From positions 310,001-374,000 of the forward strand of contig NZ_FOJU01000002.1 in the NCBI RefSeq assembly GCF_900111875.1: a stretch of 64,000 bases of DNA, in the 5' to 3' direction. The notes under the pieces are model-generated. The model made no database searches. It worked only from the letters and a program-made list of their open reading frames with translations, and was not told where the DNA came from. The translations under genes were made by a program, and so were the position numbers. This document shows, piece after piece, positions 53,677 through 62,336 of the stretch. How positions within the stretch are numbered: the first letter of the stretch is position 1; each line of letters opens with the position of its first letter. The stretch comes from Poseidonocella pacifica (lineage in GTDB: Bacteria; Pseudomonadota; Alphaproteobacteria; Rhodobacterales; Rhodobacteraceae).

Positions 53677-54422
53677 GGTGCATCCCCCAGATAGGCCGCC
53701 CGCACTGCAGGGTCTCTGCGGATTTCATCGGGGTGCCCTTGGGCAATGATCCGTCCGGCAACAAGAACGGAAATGCGATCCGCGAGGCGAAAAACCGCGT
53801 CCATGTCATGTTCAACCAGCAAGATCGGGGCCTCATGGCGCAACCCTTCGAGCAGGGTCGTCAGCCTCGCAGCCCCCTCCGGGTCCATCCCCGCCATGGG
53901 TTCATCCAACAGAAGGGCGCGCGGACCGAGCGCCAAAGCGGCGGCGATCTCCACCTGACGGCGCTCCCCGTGGGAGAGATGTGCAACACGCGCCCCTGCG
54001 CGCGTAGAGAGGCCCACGCGATCCAACGCCGCTTCGGCGACATCGCGGAGCGGACCGGGTGCAAGCACGGGGCGAAAAAACCGGTACGGGCCGCCTTCTT
54101 TCACCATCGCGGCCAATACGACATTCTGGAGCGCAGACATCTCGGGCATGAGCGCTGAAACCTGAAAACTGCGCCCCAATCCGGCGCGGGCGCGCGCCTG
54201 TGGGGTCAAACCATCGAGCGGTTTTCCTGCAAATTCGATGGAGCCGGAATCCTGCGTCAGCTCTCCGGTGATCTGTTTGATGAGAGTCGATTTTCCCGCC
54301 CCGTTCGGCCCGATCAGAGCATGGATTTCGCCGTCATTCAGGGTAAGCGAAACAGAGTCCGTGGCGACGACCGCCCCGAAGGACTTCACCAGCCCGCCCG
54401 CTTTCAGAACCGGCTCAGACAT
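53673..54422 (-). CDS. livG: Branched-chain-type ABC transporter ATPase LivG
   Basis: A 249-residue LivG-type ATPase with Walker A GPNGAGKST (about 39-47), signature LSHGERRQVEIA, Walker B LLLDEPMAGM, and the switch His in LVEHDMD. The start ATG 54422 overlaps the end of livM by eight bases. With LivF it powers uptake through LivH/LivM. The open frame runs 15 codons further, but the family N-terminus begins SEPVLKAGGLVKSFG. Confidence 0.93.
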   Translation of the reverse strand: MSEPVLKAGGLVKSFGAVVATDSVSLTLNDGEIHALIGPNGAGKSTLIKQITGELTQDSGSIEFAGKPLDGLTPQARARAGLGRSFQVSALMPEMSALQNVVLAAMVKEGGPYRFFRPVLAPGPLRDVAEAALDRVGLSTRAGARVAHLSHGERRQVEIAAALALGPRALLLDEPMAGMDPEGAARLTTLLEGLRHEAPILLVEHDMDAVFRLADRISVLVAGRIIAQGHPDEIRRDPAVRAAYLGDAP

Positions 54423-55395
54423 GGCCCCGTTCCCCCGCCAGCAACCCGATGAGCCCGCCCCTCGCAAAAAGCACTACCGCAAGAAGCAAAAGGCCCACAA
54501 AGAATTGCCAATGGTCGGTTAGTCCGCCTGCCACATGCTCTATTGCGACGTAGAGCATCGCGCCCGCAAGAGGCCCAAAGAGCCGCCCCACCCCGCCGAG
54601 GATCACCAGAACGATCAGCTCTCCGGAGAGATGCCAAGACATCATGGACGGGCTCACAAAGCGGTTGAGATCGGCAAAAAGTGACCCCGCCAGCGCCGTC
54701 AGCATCGCCGAGATTACAAAAGCCGTCATGCGAACCCCGAAGGGTCCGATCCCCGCAGCCACAAGCCGGGCAGGAGTTTGGCGCGCACCGTGAAGGGCCA
54801 GCCCAAAGCGCGATGCGGAAAGCATTCCGCAAAAACCGATAGCGAGGATCAACACCACAAAGACCAAGGTGAAGAACGGCAGCGGTTGGAGGGTATTCAT
54901 CCCCGGAAAGGAGGAGCGGAGATACAGTGGCAAGCCGTCTTCCCCGCCGTATGCGGGCCAAGAGATGGCGAAGTAATAGAACATCTGGGCAAATGCGAGC
55001 GTGATCATGATGAAGTAGACACCGCTCGTGCGTAGAGAAAGCGCCCCGATCACGAGCGCTGCGCACCCCGCCGCGATCATGCCCACCGGCCAATGAATGA
55101 GCATGGCCTGCGTCCCTTCGATCAGGAACGGTGACTCCATCAGCGGGGTGTAATCTTGCGCGTGTGACGCAAGAATGCCCGTCGCATACCCACCAATCCC
55201 AAAGAACGCCGCATGCCCGAAGCTGACCAATCCGCCGAAACCCAGCGCGAGGTTCAACCCGGTCGCGGCGAGGGCAAGGATCGCGGCGCGCGTGGCGAGC
55301 GTGATCAAGAAGGGCTCCTCGGCGACATAGGCGGAGGCGACAAAGGCTGGCAACGCAAGCGCGAGCGCGAGATTGAGGGCGGTTTCGCGCGTCAT
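54415..55395 (-). CDS. livM: Branched-chain-type ABC transporter permease LivM
   Basis: A 326-residue permease with eight to nine membrane segments and the LivM signature GLNLALGFGGLVSFGHAAFFGIGGYATGIL (about 41-70), here quoted in part. The C-terminal EAA-like region includes LGGVGRLFGPLAGAMLYV. Start overlaps livH (ATGA). It forms the membrane channel with LivH. Confidence 0.92.
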   Translation of the reverse strand: MTRETALNLALALALPAFVASAYVAEEPFLITLATRAAILALAATGLNLALGFGGLVSFGHAAFFGIGGYATGILASHAQDYTPLMESPFLIEGTQAMLIHWPVGMIAAGCAALVIGALSLRTSGVYFIMITLAFAQMFYYFAISWPAYGGEDGLPLYLRSSFPGMNTLQPLPFFTLVFVVLILAIGFCGMLSASRFGLALHGARQTPARLVAAGIGPFGVRMTAFVISAMLTALAGSLFADLNRFVSPSMMSWHLSGELIVLVILGGVGRLFGPLAGAMLYVAIEHVAGGLTDHWQFFVGLLLLAVVLFARGGLIGLLAGERGHV

Positions 55396-56309
55396 GTATT
55401 CTGTCCGAACAGGCCCGTGGGGCGCATCACCAACACCGCGGCCATTACAATATATACCAGCATCGATGCCAGTGCCGCCCCGATGCCCGCGGCCGATGAA
55501 GTATCGGTCAGAAGAGCGAAGAGATGCGGCAGGGCAAACCGGCCCATCGTATCCACCAACCCCACGAGAAGCGCGGCCCAGAATGCACCCCGTATCGATC
55601 CAATCCCACCGATGACGATGACCACGAATGCAAGGATGAGGACCGGCTCCCCCATGCCGACCTGCACCGATTGCAGGGTTCCGACCAGCGCACCGGCCAG
55701 TCCTGCAAGCGCCGCCCCCAAGGCGAAGACGGCTGTATAGAGCTTGTTGATGTCGATCCCGAGAGCCGCCGCCATTTCGCGGTCGGCCTCCCCTGCGCGA
55801 ATGCGCGTCCCGAGGCGGGTGCGCCCGATGAGAAGGGCAAGCCCGACCGCGACAACTCCGCCGGCCAGAATGATCGCGAGGCGATAGGCCGGATAGTCTA
55901 GCCCACCCGGAAGCCGGACAGGACCGGCGAGCATCGCAGGCGGCGACAGATAAAGCGGGAAGGACCCGAAGATGAACCGCACACCTTCGGAGAAAATCAG
56001 GATGAGCGCGAAGGTCGCGAGAACCTGATCGAGATGATCACGCGCGTAGAGACGGCGCAGCACGGTTCGTTCGATCAGCGCACCCGCCGCAGCGGCGGCA
56101 GCAAGTGCGGCAACCAGACCCAGCCAGAAGGATCCCGTGGCCCCCGCCGTGGCAGCGCAAGCGAAAGCTCCGACCATATAGAGTGACCCGTGGGCGAGGT
56201 TGATCAGCCCCATGACACCAAAGACCAACGTCAATCCCGCCGACATCAAAAAGAGCGTCATGCCGAATTGCAGGCCGTTGAGTACCTGCTCGGCAATGAG
56301 TTGCGCCAT
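55392..56309 (-). CDS. livH: Branched-chain-type ABC transporter permease LivH
   Basis: A 305-residue permease with about eight membrane helices. The family opening MAQLIAEQVLNGLQFGMTLF and the motif GVMGLINLAHGSLYMVGAF are clear, as is VIGGIGSIRGAFWAALLVG near the end. The start 56309 has GGGGGAC six bases upstream; the frame runs 16 codons further. It is the first gene of the livHMGF operon, so the promoter should lie in 56310-56456, shared with the divergent KDO transferase gene. Confidence 0.92.
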   Translation of the reverse strand: MAQLIAEQVLNGLQFGMTLFLMSAGLTLVFGVMGLINLAHGSLYMVGAFACAATAGATGSFWLGLVAALAAAAAAGALIERTVLRRLYARDHLDQVLATFALILIFSEGVRFIFGSFPLYLSPPAMLAGPVRLPGGLDYPAYRLAIILAGGVVAVGLALLIGRTRLGTRIRAGEADREMAAALGIDINKLYTAVFALGAALAGLAGALVGTLQSVQVGMGEPVLILAFVVIVIGGIGSIRGAFWAALLVGLVDTMGRFALPHLFALLTDTSSAAGIGAALASMLVYIVMAAVLVMRPTGLFGQNT

Positions 56310-56456
56310 GAACCGTCCCCCGTTTGTGACGGTTTTACCGGGCATCTCGGGGGGCACAAGTCCTTTGGGGGCGTGGCCTCCGCGCCACCCTAGGTCCGGA
56401 CCGTACGAGCGAGACCTTTGGATGCTTGTGCGATCACTGGCACTCGGCTAGGCGGA

Positions 56457-57734
56457 ATGGACCGGAGGGGTACGAGGTCTGCCAAGGTGCTGTTTTATCA
56501 GATCCTGATTACGTTGGCCACGCCCGCGCTATTGAGCCATGCGCTCTGGCAGCGGTTGCGAGGCCGTGAGGATCGCGCAGCTTTCCGCGCTCGCATAGGT
56601 CTCACGCGTTCGCCCGAACGCACCGGCCCGACCCTCTGGATCCACGGAGCGAGTAACGGGGAGCTTGCCTCTGCCCGCGCCTTCATCACCCTGCTGCAGG
56701 CACGTTATCCCAAGTATCGATTGCTCATCACCTGCAACACCGTCTCGGCGCGCGACATGGCGGCGGGATGGGATCTTACTGAGACCACCGTGCAACTAGC
56801 GCCGTTCGACCTGCGCTGGCTGGCGCGAAGCCTCATCCGGGCTCGCGACGTTCGGGCGTTGATCGTGCTGGAAAATGAATTCTGGCCCAACAGGTTCCTC
56901 GCAGCCGCCGAAGCGGCCTTGCCTGTCATCGTACTCGGGGCGCGAATCTCCGGGCGCTCGGCGCGGCGTTGGTCCCAGCTTGATTTCGTGGCGCGTACGG
57001 TGCTCGAGAGCGTGCGCCTCCTCTCGGCGCAAGACGGAGACAGCCAGGACAGGTTCGTTGCCCTGGGCCTGTCGAACGCGCGTGTGGCGCCTCGGGTCAA
57101 CCTCAAGGCGCTCTATACCCCGCCCCCCTTGGCCGGTGCGGGACCGCTGGACGGCATTTGGCACCGCAGCACGACATGGCTGGCAGCCTCGACCCATGAG
57201 GGAGAGGATGAGAGCATAATCGCGGCCCATTGTCTGGCCCTGAAATCACAACCGGGCTTGCGTTTGATCCTCGCCCCGCGCCATCCGCGCCGGGCCGAAC
57301 GCATCACATCACAACTCATCCGCGCGGGCCTTTCCTTCGCCCGCCGCAGCAAAGGCGAGCCCGTCACCGCCGAGACTCAGGTTCTGCTTGCCGATACAAT
57401 GGGTGAGATGCCGCTCTGGTACACCGCAGCTGCGATTTGTTTTGTCGGGGGCTCGTTGGTGGATCAGGGCGGGCATACACCGTTTGAGCCCGGCGCGTTC
57501 GAAACGGTCCTGTTACACGGCCCGCATGTAGCGAATTTCGACCGGATCTATAGCAGGCTTGATCGCGAGGACGGGGCTTTGGCGGTCTCTGACGCTGAAA
57601 GCCTTGCCAACGCGCTGACAGAGGCGATGCGTCCCGCGCGGGCTCTTTCCCTCGTGCGCAACGCGCGACGGGCTCTTGCCTCCGATCAGGATATCGAAGG
57701 GCTCTTCGCGCGGCTTGATCCGATGTTGCGTTGA
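56457..57734 (+). CDS. waaA: 3-deoxy-D-manno-octulosonic acid (KDO) transferase
   Basis: WaaA/KdtA (GT30) adds KDO from CMP-KDO to the lipid A precursor at the inner membrane. The 425-residue protein has an N-terminal hydrophobic anchor (VLFYQILITLATPALLSHAL), the catalytic-Glu segment LWIHGASNGELASAR, LENEFWPNR where most have METE-WPN, ILAPRHPRRAERI and the C-terminal FVGGSLVDQGGHTPFEPGAF. ATG 56457 is listed; GTG 56487, with GAGG nine bases upstream, gives MLFYQ and may be the real start. Its stop overlaps the possible TTG start of the next gene. Confidence 0.9.
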   Translation: MDRRGTRSAKVLFYQILITLATPALLSHALWQRLRGREDRAAFRARIGLTRSPERTGPTLWIHGASNGELASARAFITLLQARYPKYRLLITCNTVSARDMAAGWDLTETTVQLAPFDLRWLARSLIRARDVRALIVLENEFWPNRFLAAAEAALPVIVLGARISGRSARRWSQLDFVARTVLESVRLLSAQDGDSQDRFVALGLSNARVAPRVNLKALYTPPPLAGAGPLDGIWHRSTTWLAASTHEGEDESIIAAHCLALKSQPGLRLILAPRHPRRAERITSQLIRAGLSFARRSKGEPVTAETQVLLADTMGEMPLWYTAAAICFVGGSLVDQGGHTPFEPGAFETVLLHGPHVANFDRIYSRLDREDGALAVSDAESLANALTEAMRPARALSLVRNARRALASDQDIEGLFARLDPMLR

Positions 57735-58153
57735 CTCGGCCATCGATGTGGAGCGACGCCGAAGCCCCCGGTCTTGATGAGATCGAAACGCTGGCAATCG
57801 CGGCACGGGACTCTCTGCCAGAAAGCTACGCCCGCGCGGCACAAGGCGTTGGGCTCCGCGTGGAGGATTTCGCCCCCGAGCACATCCTCGAAGAGGTAGG
57901 CGCCCCCGATCCCTTCTCGCTCACCGGTCTTTATGATGGCGTTCCGCTTACCGAGAAATCCGTGATGGATCAGCCGACCGGTCCCGACACGATCTGGCTG
58001 TTTCGCCGGGCGATCCTCGACGAATGGGCCGACCGGGGGAATGTCACCTTGGGCGATCTCGTGGCGCATGTCTTTGTCCATGAACTCGCGCATCACTTTG
58101 GCTGGTCCGATGAGCGTATCGCCGAGATAGGCCGATGGTGGGACTACGACTGA
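57731..58153 (+). CDS. Small zincin-type metallopeptidase (PF06262-like)
   Basis: A 140-residue predicted zinc peptidase with the HExxH motif in HVFVHELAHHFGWSDERI (about 117-134). The small size and the ending fit the 'metallopeptidase family / zincin-1' group, widespread in alphaproteobacteria and uncharacterised. The start may be TTG 57731, overlapping the waaA stop in TTGA, or ATG 57746; neither has a Shine-Dalgarno, so coupling to waaA is likely. The third zinc ligand may be the Asp of GWSD. The substrate is unknown. Confidence 0.82.
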   Translation: MTRPSMWSDAEAPGLDEIETLAIAARDSLPESYARAAQGVGLRVEDFAPEHILEEVGAPDPFSLTGLYDGVPLTEKSVMDQPTGPDTIWLFRRAILDEWADRGNVTLGDLVAHVFVHELAHHFGWSDERIAEIGRWWDYD

Positions 58154-58156
58154 GTC

Positions 58157-59380
58157 TCAGACCCACGGGATGAGGCGCGCCTCCAACCGCTCGACACGCG
58201 CGCGCACCGTATCGCGTACAGGCCCTTCACGCGGCGCATCGCGAAGTGTTGTGAACCAATGCGCAGGTGGAGCACGGCCCAGTCGATGCCCCGGAAACTC
58301 CAACCCCCGCAGCACGGTCTCAGCCTCAGCCGGCAACCGCTCGGGGATTTCAAGGTTGTTGAGGATCGCCCAATTGCCCGCCCAAAGCCGGCCCGCCGAC
58401 CACGGATTATACCCGCCTCCGCCCAACACCATGATCCGGTCCGACATGGAGCGGAGAGCGGAAACGACGGACCAGTGGGCGTTGTTGGACAGCGAAAGAC
58501 GCGACTGCGGATCTTCAGTTACCGCATCCGCCCCGCATTGCAGCACCAATGCTTCAGGCCGGAATGCGGCCACGGCGGGTAAGATCATCCTGTCCCGCAC
58601 CAATGCCATTTCATCGTCGTGAAATTCCCTCGGCACAGGCAGATTGAAGACCTGCCCCGCCCCTTCATCCTCAAGAGCGCCCGTACGGGGCCATCGGTTT
58701 TCCTCGTGGATGGACACCAAGAGAACGTCCGGATCATTGGCAAATGCGTATTCGACACCGTCAGGATGGTGCGCATCAATATCGACATAGGCGATGCGCC
58801 GAAGGCCCTGTGCGCGGAGCGAGAGGATGGCGATCACCGGATCATTGAGATAGCAAAACCCATTGGCCCGGTCGGGCATGCCATGGTGCGTTCCACCGCC
58901 CGGCACATGCCAGACACCCGGGCCCGCCCCAAGACCCGCAGCCGCAAGCATGACCCCGCCAACGCCCGTTGCAGGCCGGCGAAACACTTCGGGAAAGATC
59001 GGATTGGCCGCCGTCCCGAGAGCGTGGCGCGCCCGCACAGCGTCGGAGACAGCCTGAACTCGCTCAGCATCTTGCAGCGCGGCGAGATAGTCAGGATCAT
59101 GCCAGACTGAGAGCGCTTCGGGCTTGGCGCGCGGACTGGTCAGGTACTGGTTCGGCGCCAGCCACCCCATCGCCCTCACCAGATCCATCACCGTCGACAC
59201 TCGCGGCACACGCAGAGGATGAGCGGGCCCATAGCTCGATCCGCGGTAGATCTCCGACCCGACAAAACGCGGGATCAACTGATCACCGCCGACTTTTGTG
59301 ATGTGAAATCGGGACGCGTTCCCGACGCTGACGGGCCCCCGTATGGATTTTTTGCCTTCGATAGGGCCATTTGATGGCAT
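58157..59380 (-). CDS. Histone-deacetylase-like family protein (AcuC/HDAC superfamily)
   Basis: A 407-residue Zn-dependent deacetylase of the arginase/HDAC fold. Motifs include VPGGGTHHGMPDRANGFCYLND (His-His pair, about 174-195), YVDIDAHHPDGVEYAF with the zinc-binding Asp and His, and the Gly-rich VLGGGGYNPWSAGRLWA. Bacterial members deacetylate polyamines, acetoin-pathway enzymes or other proteins. The longest frame starts at ATG 59380 but the conserved domain begins near VGSEIYRGSSYGPAHPL, so a TTG at 59278 is possible. It is convergent with the zincin gene and stands alone. The substrate is unknown. Confidence 0.88.
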   Translation of the reverse strand: MPSNGPIEGKKSIRGPVSVGNASRFHITKVGGDQLIPRFVGSEIYRGSSYGPAHPLRVPRVSTVMDLVRAMGWLAPNQYLTSPRAKPEALSVWHDPDYLAALQDAERVQAVSDAVRARHALGTAANPIFPEVFRRPATGVGGVMLAAAGLGAGPGVWHVPGGGTHHGMPDRANGFCYLNDPVIAILSLRAQGLRRIAYVDIDAHHPDGVEYAFANDPDVLLVSIHEENRWPRTGALEDEGAGQVFNLPVPREFHDDEMALVRDRMILPAVAAFRPEALVLQCGADAVTEDPQSRLSLSNNAHWSVVSALRSMSDRIMVLGGGGYNPWSAGRLWAGNWAILNNLEIPERLPAEAETVLRGLEFPGHRLGRAPPAHWFTTLRDAPREGPVRDTVRARVERLEARLIPWV

Positions 59381-59463
59381 TTCCGCATCATTTTGTTACA
59401 GTTCGCCTGCAGACACGCTAGGTATAGACAGTAGCACGACCCAAAGAGGATGAAACCGCAACC

Positions 59464-59940
59464 ATGACGTTCCACCGTACCGCGGAATTACCCATGTCGC
59501 TTCGCAAGGGGCGCAAACGCGATGTGCGGGTACAGTTCGCGGCTCTTCCATACCGTGTGGAACATGGTCAACTGGAGTTCCTTCTTATCACCAGCCGCGA
59601 AACCAAGCGCTGGATCGTTCCCAAGGGGTGGCCGATGAACGGCATGACACCTTCCGAAAGCGCACTCATCGAGGCTTACGAAGAAGCGGGCGTCAACGGG
59701 CGAACCCATGAAACCTGCGTTGGTGTCTTTCCTTACGTGAAGCGGATGAAACGCAAGAAGGACGACCTCAACGTGCTGGTGATGATCTACCCCATCGCCG
59801 TGTCGCGGCTTGCGAAGGACTGGCCCGAAAAGAACGAGCGTCGGCGCAAGTGGATGTCGCGCAGCAAGGCGGCCGCGAGCGCCGATGATCACGGGCTGGG
59901 CGAAATCATCAAGGCCTTCGACCCCGACCTTCTGAAGTAA
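59464..59940 (+). CDS. Nudix hydrolase
   Basis: A 158-residue Nudix protein close to the diphosphoinositol-polyphosphate phosphohydrolase type. It has RWIVPKGWPMNG followed by the Nudix box end IEAYEEAGV (about 70-78). The box is atypical: the first Glu of Gx5E is Met and the Arg of REUxEE is Ile, while the two Mg-binding Glu residues remain. These changes are common in alphaproteobacterial relatives. The substrate might be a dinucleotide or inositol-type polyphosphate. ATG 59494 is an alternative start. Confidence 0.88.
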   Translation: MTFHRTAELPMSLRKGRKRDVRVQFAALPYRVEHGQLEFLLITSRETKRWIVPKGWPMNGMTPSESALIEAYEEAGVNGRTHETCVGVFPYVKRMKRKKDDLNVLVMIYPIAVSRLAKDWPEKNERRRKWMSRSKAAASADDHGLGEIIKAFDPDLLK

Positions 59941-60039
59941 CCCTCTCGCCCCGTCGGCGCTTGATCCCCGCGCCAGTCCGTATATTTACCGTCCATGGCC
60001 TGTGCCAAGTGGGCCGCGACCGCGGGTCGGGATAACGAG

Positions 60040-60468
60040 ATGATACAATACGCGCTCAAATGCAGCGATGGACACCGCTTCGAGAGTTGGTTTCAGTCCT
60101 CCGGGGCTTTTGAAAACCTGCGCGCCGCGGGACACCTTGCTTGTTCTGTCTGTGGCTCCGGCGATGTTGAAAAAGCGATCATGTCGCCCCGCGTCAAGGC
60201 CGGCGAGAGCGATGAGCCATCCCCGGGCCCTCTGGGCAAACCGGCAACCGAGGTCGAAGCATCGCTTACCCAATTGCGGCGCCACATTGAGGCCAACACC
60301 GAAGATGTGGGCAAGACATTCGCCAGCGAAGCGCGCGCAATCCACGATGGCACTGCACCTGCTCGAGCCATAAGAGGAGAAGCCCGACTCGAAGAGGCGC
60401 GCAAACTGATTGAGGATGGCGTCGCCGTGACCCCTCTGCCCTTCATTCCGACGCGTCGGACGAACTGA
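60040..60468 (+). CDS. DUF1178 family protein
   Basis: A 142-residue cytosolic protein beginning MIQYALKCSDGHRFESWFQSS, the hallmark of DUF1178. A zinc-ribbon-like pattern is seen: C at about 8 with H at 12, and CSVCGSGDVEKAIMSPRV (about 35-52). The middle is a variable linker; the end holds RGEARLEEARKLIEDGVAVTPLPF. The function of the family is unknown. The start 60040 fits the family; a longer frame opening at 59995 lacks support. It is between a Nudix and a SnoaL-like gene in the same direction. Confidence 0.9.
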   Translation: MIQYALKCSDGHRFESWFQSSGAFENLRAAGHLACSVCGSGDVEKAIMSPRVKAGESDEPSPGPLGKPATEVEASLTQLRRHIEANTEDVGKTFASEARAIHDGTAPARAIRGEARLEEARKLIEDGVAVTPLPFIPTRRTN

Positions 60469-60474
60469 CCCTCC

Positions 60475-60918
60475 ATGGAGCAGCCCGAGGAGATTGTCCC
60501 TCGCTTCACGGCCGCTTGGATGGAGCGGGACGCCGCACAGCTGGCGAGCCTCTTTGCTGCGGACGCCGAATTCGTCAACGTGGTGGGCCTATGGTGGCAC
60601 GACAGAGAAGCCATTGAGAAAGCCCACCACTACGGCCTCTCCACCTTCTTTGCCGAAAGTACGCTCACGCCCGGCGCCATTCGCATCCGGCGCGTCGGAT
60701 CGTCAGCGGCAATCGTACAGTGCCGCTTCACGCTGACGGGTCAGATCGCGCCAGATGGATCTATTGGCGGGGCACGGCAGACGATCCTGACCTTCGTGCT
60801 CGAACGGCAGGGGGCGATCTGGCACTGCGTCGCGGCCCAAAACACCGATGTCGTACCAGGGGCAGAGACGCAGCTTGCCCACCGAGACGCGTTACGCCCT
60901 GCTGACTACCGCGCCTGA
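60475..60918 (+). CDS. SnoaL-like (DUF4440 / SgcJ-EcaC) protein
   Basis: A 147-residue protein of the NTF2-like fold: starts with a helix (IVPRFTAAWMERDAAQLASLF, here in part about 7-27), then DAEFVNVVGLWWHDREAIEKAHH and strand-rich segments AAIVQCRFTLTG and TFVLERQGAIWHCVAAQNTDV. Family members are isomerases, oxidoreductase-like or non-catalytic binding proteins, so no role is assigned. It starts six bases after the DUF1178 gene, suggesting cotranscription. Confidence 0.87.
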   Translation: MEQPEEIVPRFTAAWMERDAAQLASLFAADAEFVNVVGLWWHDREAIEKAHHYGLSTFFAESTLTPGAIRIRRVGSSAAIVQCRFTLTGQIAPDGSIGGARQTILTFVLERQGAIWHCVAAQNTDVVPGAETQLAHRDALRPADYRA

Positions 60919-61044
60919 CCTGTCGAGAAAGTGCCGCCGCGAACCATTGTTCCGGGAATGGTGAAAATGACCCGCGCGCTTTCCTGTCTTGCCTATTCTT
61001 GCGCTGAGGCTTAGACCCCGCGCAACTTGCGACGGGGAGTACAG

Positions 61045-62283
61045 ATGCCCATTCTCGTGATGAAATTCGGCGGCACGTCCGTCGCGACGCTGGACAGGAT
61101 CCGGCGCGTAGCGAAACGCGTAGGCGTGGAGGTGGCCAAGGGCTATGACGTGATCGTCATCGTCTCGGCCATGTCGGGTGAGACGAACAAGCTCGTCGGC
61201 TATGTCGAGGAAACCTCCCCGCTCTTTGATGCGCGCGAATATGATGCCGTTGTATCGTCGGGCGAAAATGTGACGGCCGGCCTCATGGCGCTGACCTTGC
61301 AGGAAATGGATGTGCCGGCGCGCAGTTGGCAAGGGTGGCAAGTGCCTCTCAAGACGACATCCGCGCATTCTGCGGCACGGATCACCGAGATCCCGACCGA
61401 CAACATCACCCAGAAGTTTGCCGAGGGTATGCGCGTTGCGGTCGTCGCCGGCTTTCAGGGGATCAGCCCCGAGGGGCGCATCACCACACTCGGCCGAGGA
61501 GGCTCGGACACCACCGCGGTTGCCTTTGCCGCCGCTTTCGAGGCGGAGCGGTGCGACATCTATACCGATGTCGATGGTGTCTATACCACTGATCCGAGGA
61601 TCTGCGAGAAGGCCCGCAAGCTCGACCGGATCGCCTTCGAGGAAATGCTGGAACTTGCCTCGCTCGGGGCCAAGGTGCTGCAGACTCGCTCGGTCGAACT
61701 GGCAATGCGCTACAAGGTTCGGCTGCGGGTGCTGTCGAGCTTTGAGGAACAATCCGACGAAGCCGGAACGCTCGTCTGCGATGAGGAGGAAATCATGGAA
61801 CTCAACGTTGTCTCCGGGGTCGCCCATTCGCGAGATGAGGCCAAGATGACGCTCATCAGCGTGGCCGATCGCCCCGGCATCGCCGCCGCGATCTTCTCCC
61901 CCCTGTCTGAGGCGGGGATCCACGTCGACATGATCGTCCAGAACATCTCCGAGGATGGCCGCACCGACATGACCTTCTCCTGCCCCGTGAATCAGGTGGC
62001 ACGCGCGGAACAGGCGCTGGAGAAAGCTAAAGAAAGCGGGTCGATCAACTTCCACGATCTCGTGGCTGATACCGGTGTCGCGAAGGTGTCGGTCGTGGGG
62101 ATCGGAATGCGCAGCCATACCGGCGTGGCGGCGACGATGTTTCAGGTGCTTGCCAAGGAAGGCATCAACATCAAGGTCATCACCACCTCCGAGATCAAGA
62201 TTTCCGTGCTGATAGACCGGAAATACATGGAACTCGCGGTCCAAGCCCTGCATGATGCTTTCGAACTGGAGAAAGCCGCCTGA
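61045..62283 (+). CDS. lysC: Aspartate kinase
   Basis: LysC phosphorylates aspartate, the first step to lysine, threonine, methionine and diaminopimelate. The 412-residue protein has the kinase motif VMKFGGTSVATLDRIRRVA (residues 5-23), FQGISPEGRITTLGRGGSDTTAVA, then two C-terminal ACT domains (about 270-405; LISVADRPGIAAAIFSPLSEAGI and VSVVGIGMRSHTGVAATMFQ), which bind inhibitory lysine and/or threonine. GGGGAG precedes the ATG. It is followed 53 bases later by ptsP, the usual order in Rhodobacterales. Confidence 0.97.
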   Translation: MPILVMKFGGTSVATLDRIRRVAKRVGVEVAKGYDVIVIVSAMSGETNKLVGYVEETSPLFDAREYDAVVSSGENVTAGLMALTLQEMDVPARSWQGWQVPLKTTSAHSAARITEIPTDNITQKFAEGMRVAVVAGFQGISPEGRITTLGRGGSDTTAVAFAAAFEAERCDIYTDVDGVYTTDPRICEKARKLDRIAFEEMLELASLGAKVLQTRSVELAMRYKVRLRVLSSFEEQSDEAGTLVCDEEEIMELNVVSGVAHSRDEAKMTLISVADRPGIAAAIFSPLSEAGIHVDMIVQNISEDGRTDMTFSCPVNQVARAEQALEKAKESGSINFHDLVADTGVAKVSVVGIGMRSHTGVAATMFQVLAKEGINIKVITTSEIKISVLIDRKYMELAVQALHDAFELEKAA

Positions 62284-62336
62284 TCACGCAAGCCTGAGGG
62301 CGGCGTCGGCGCGGCGCGGGTGGGCAGAGCGAGATA

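Noticed and set aside
60943-60962. Hairpin ACCATT/AATGGT in the lysC leader as a lysine riboswitch or attenuator
   Set aside because: A six-pair stem in a 126-base leader is far too small and lacks any lysine-riboswitch core; it may be chance.
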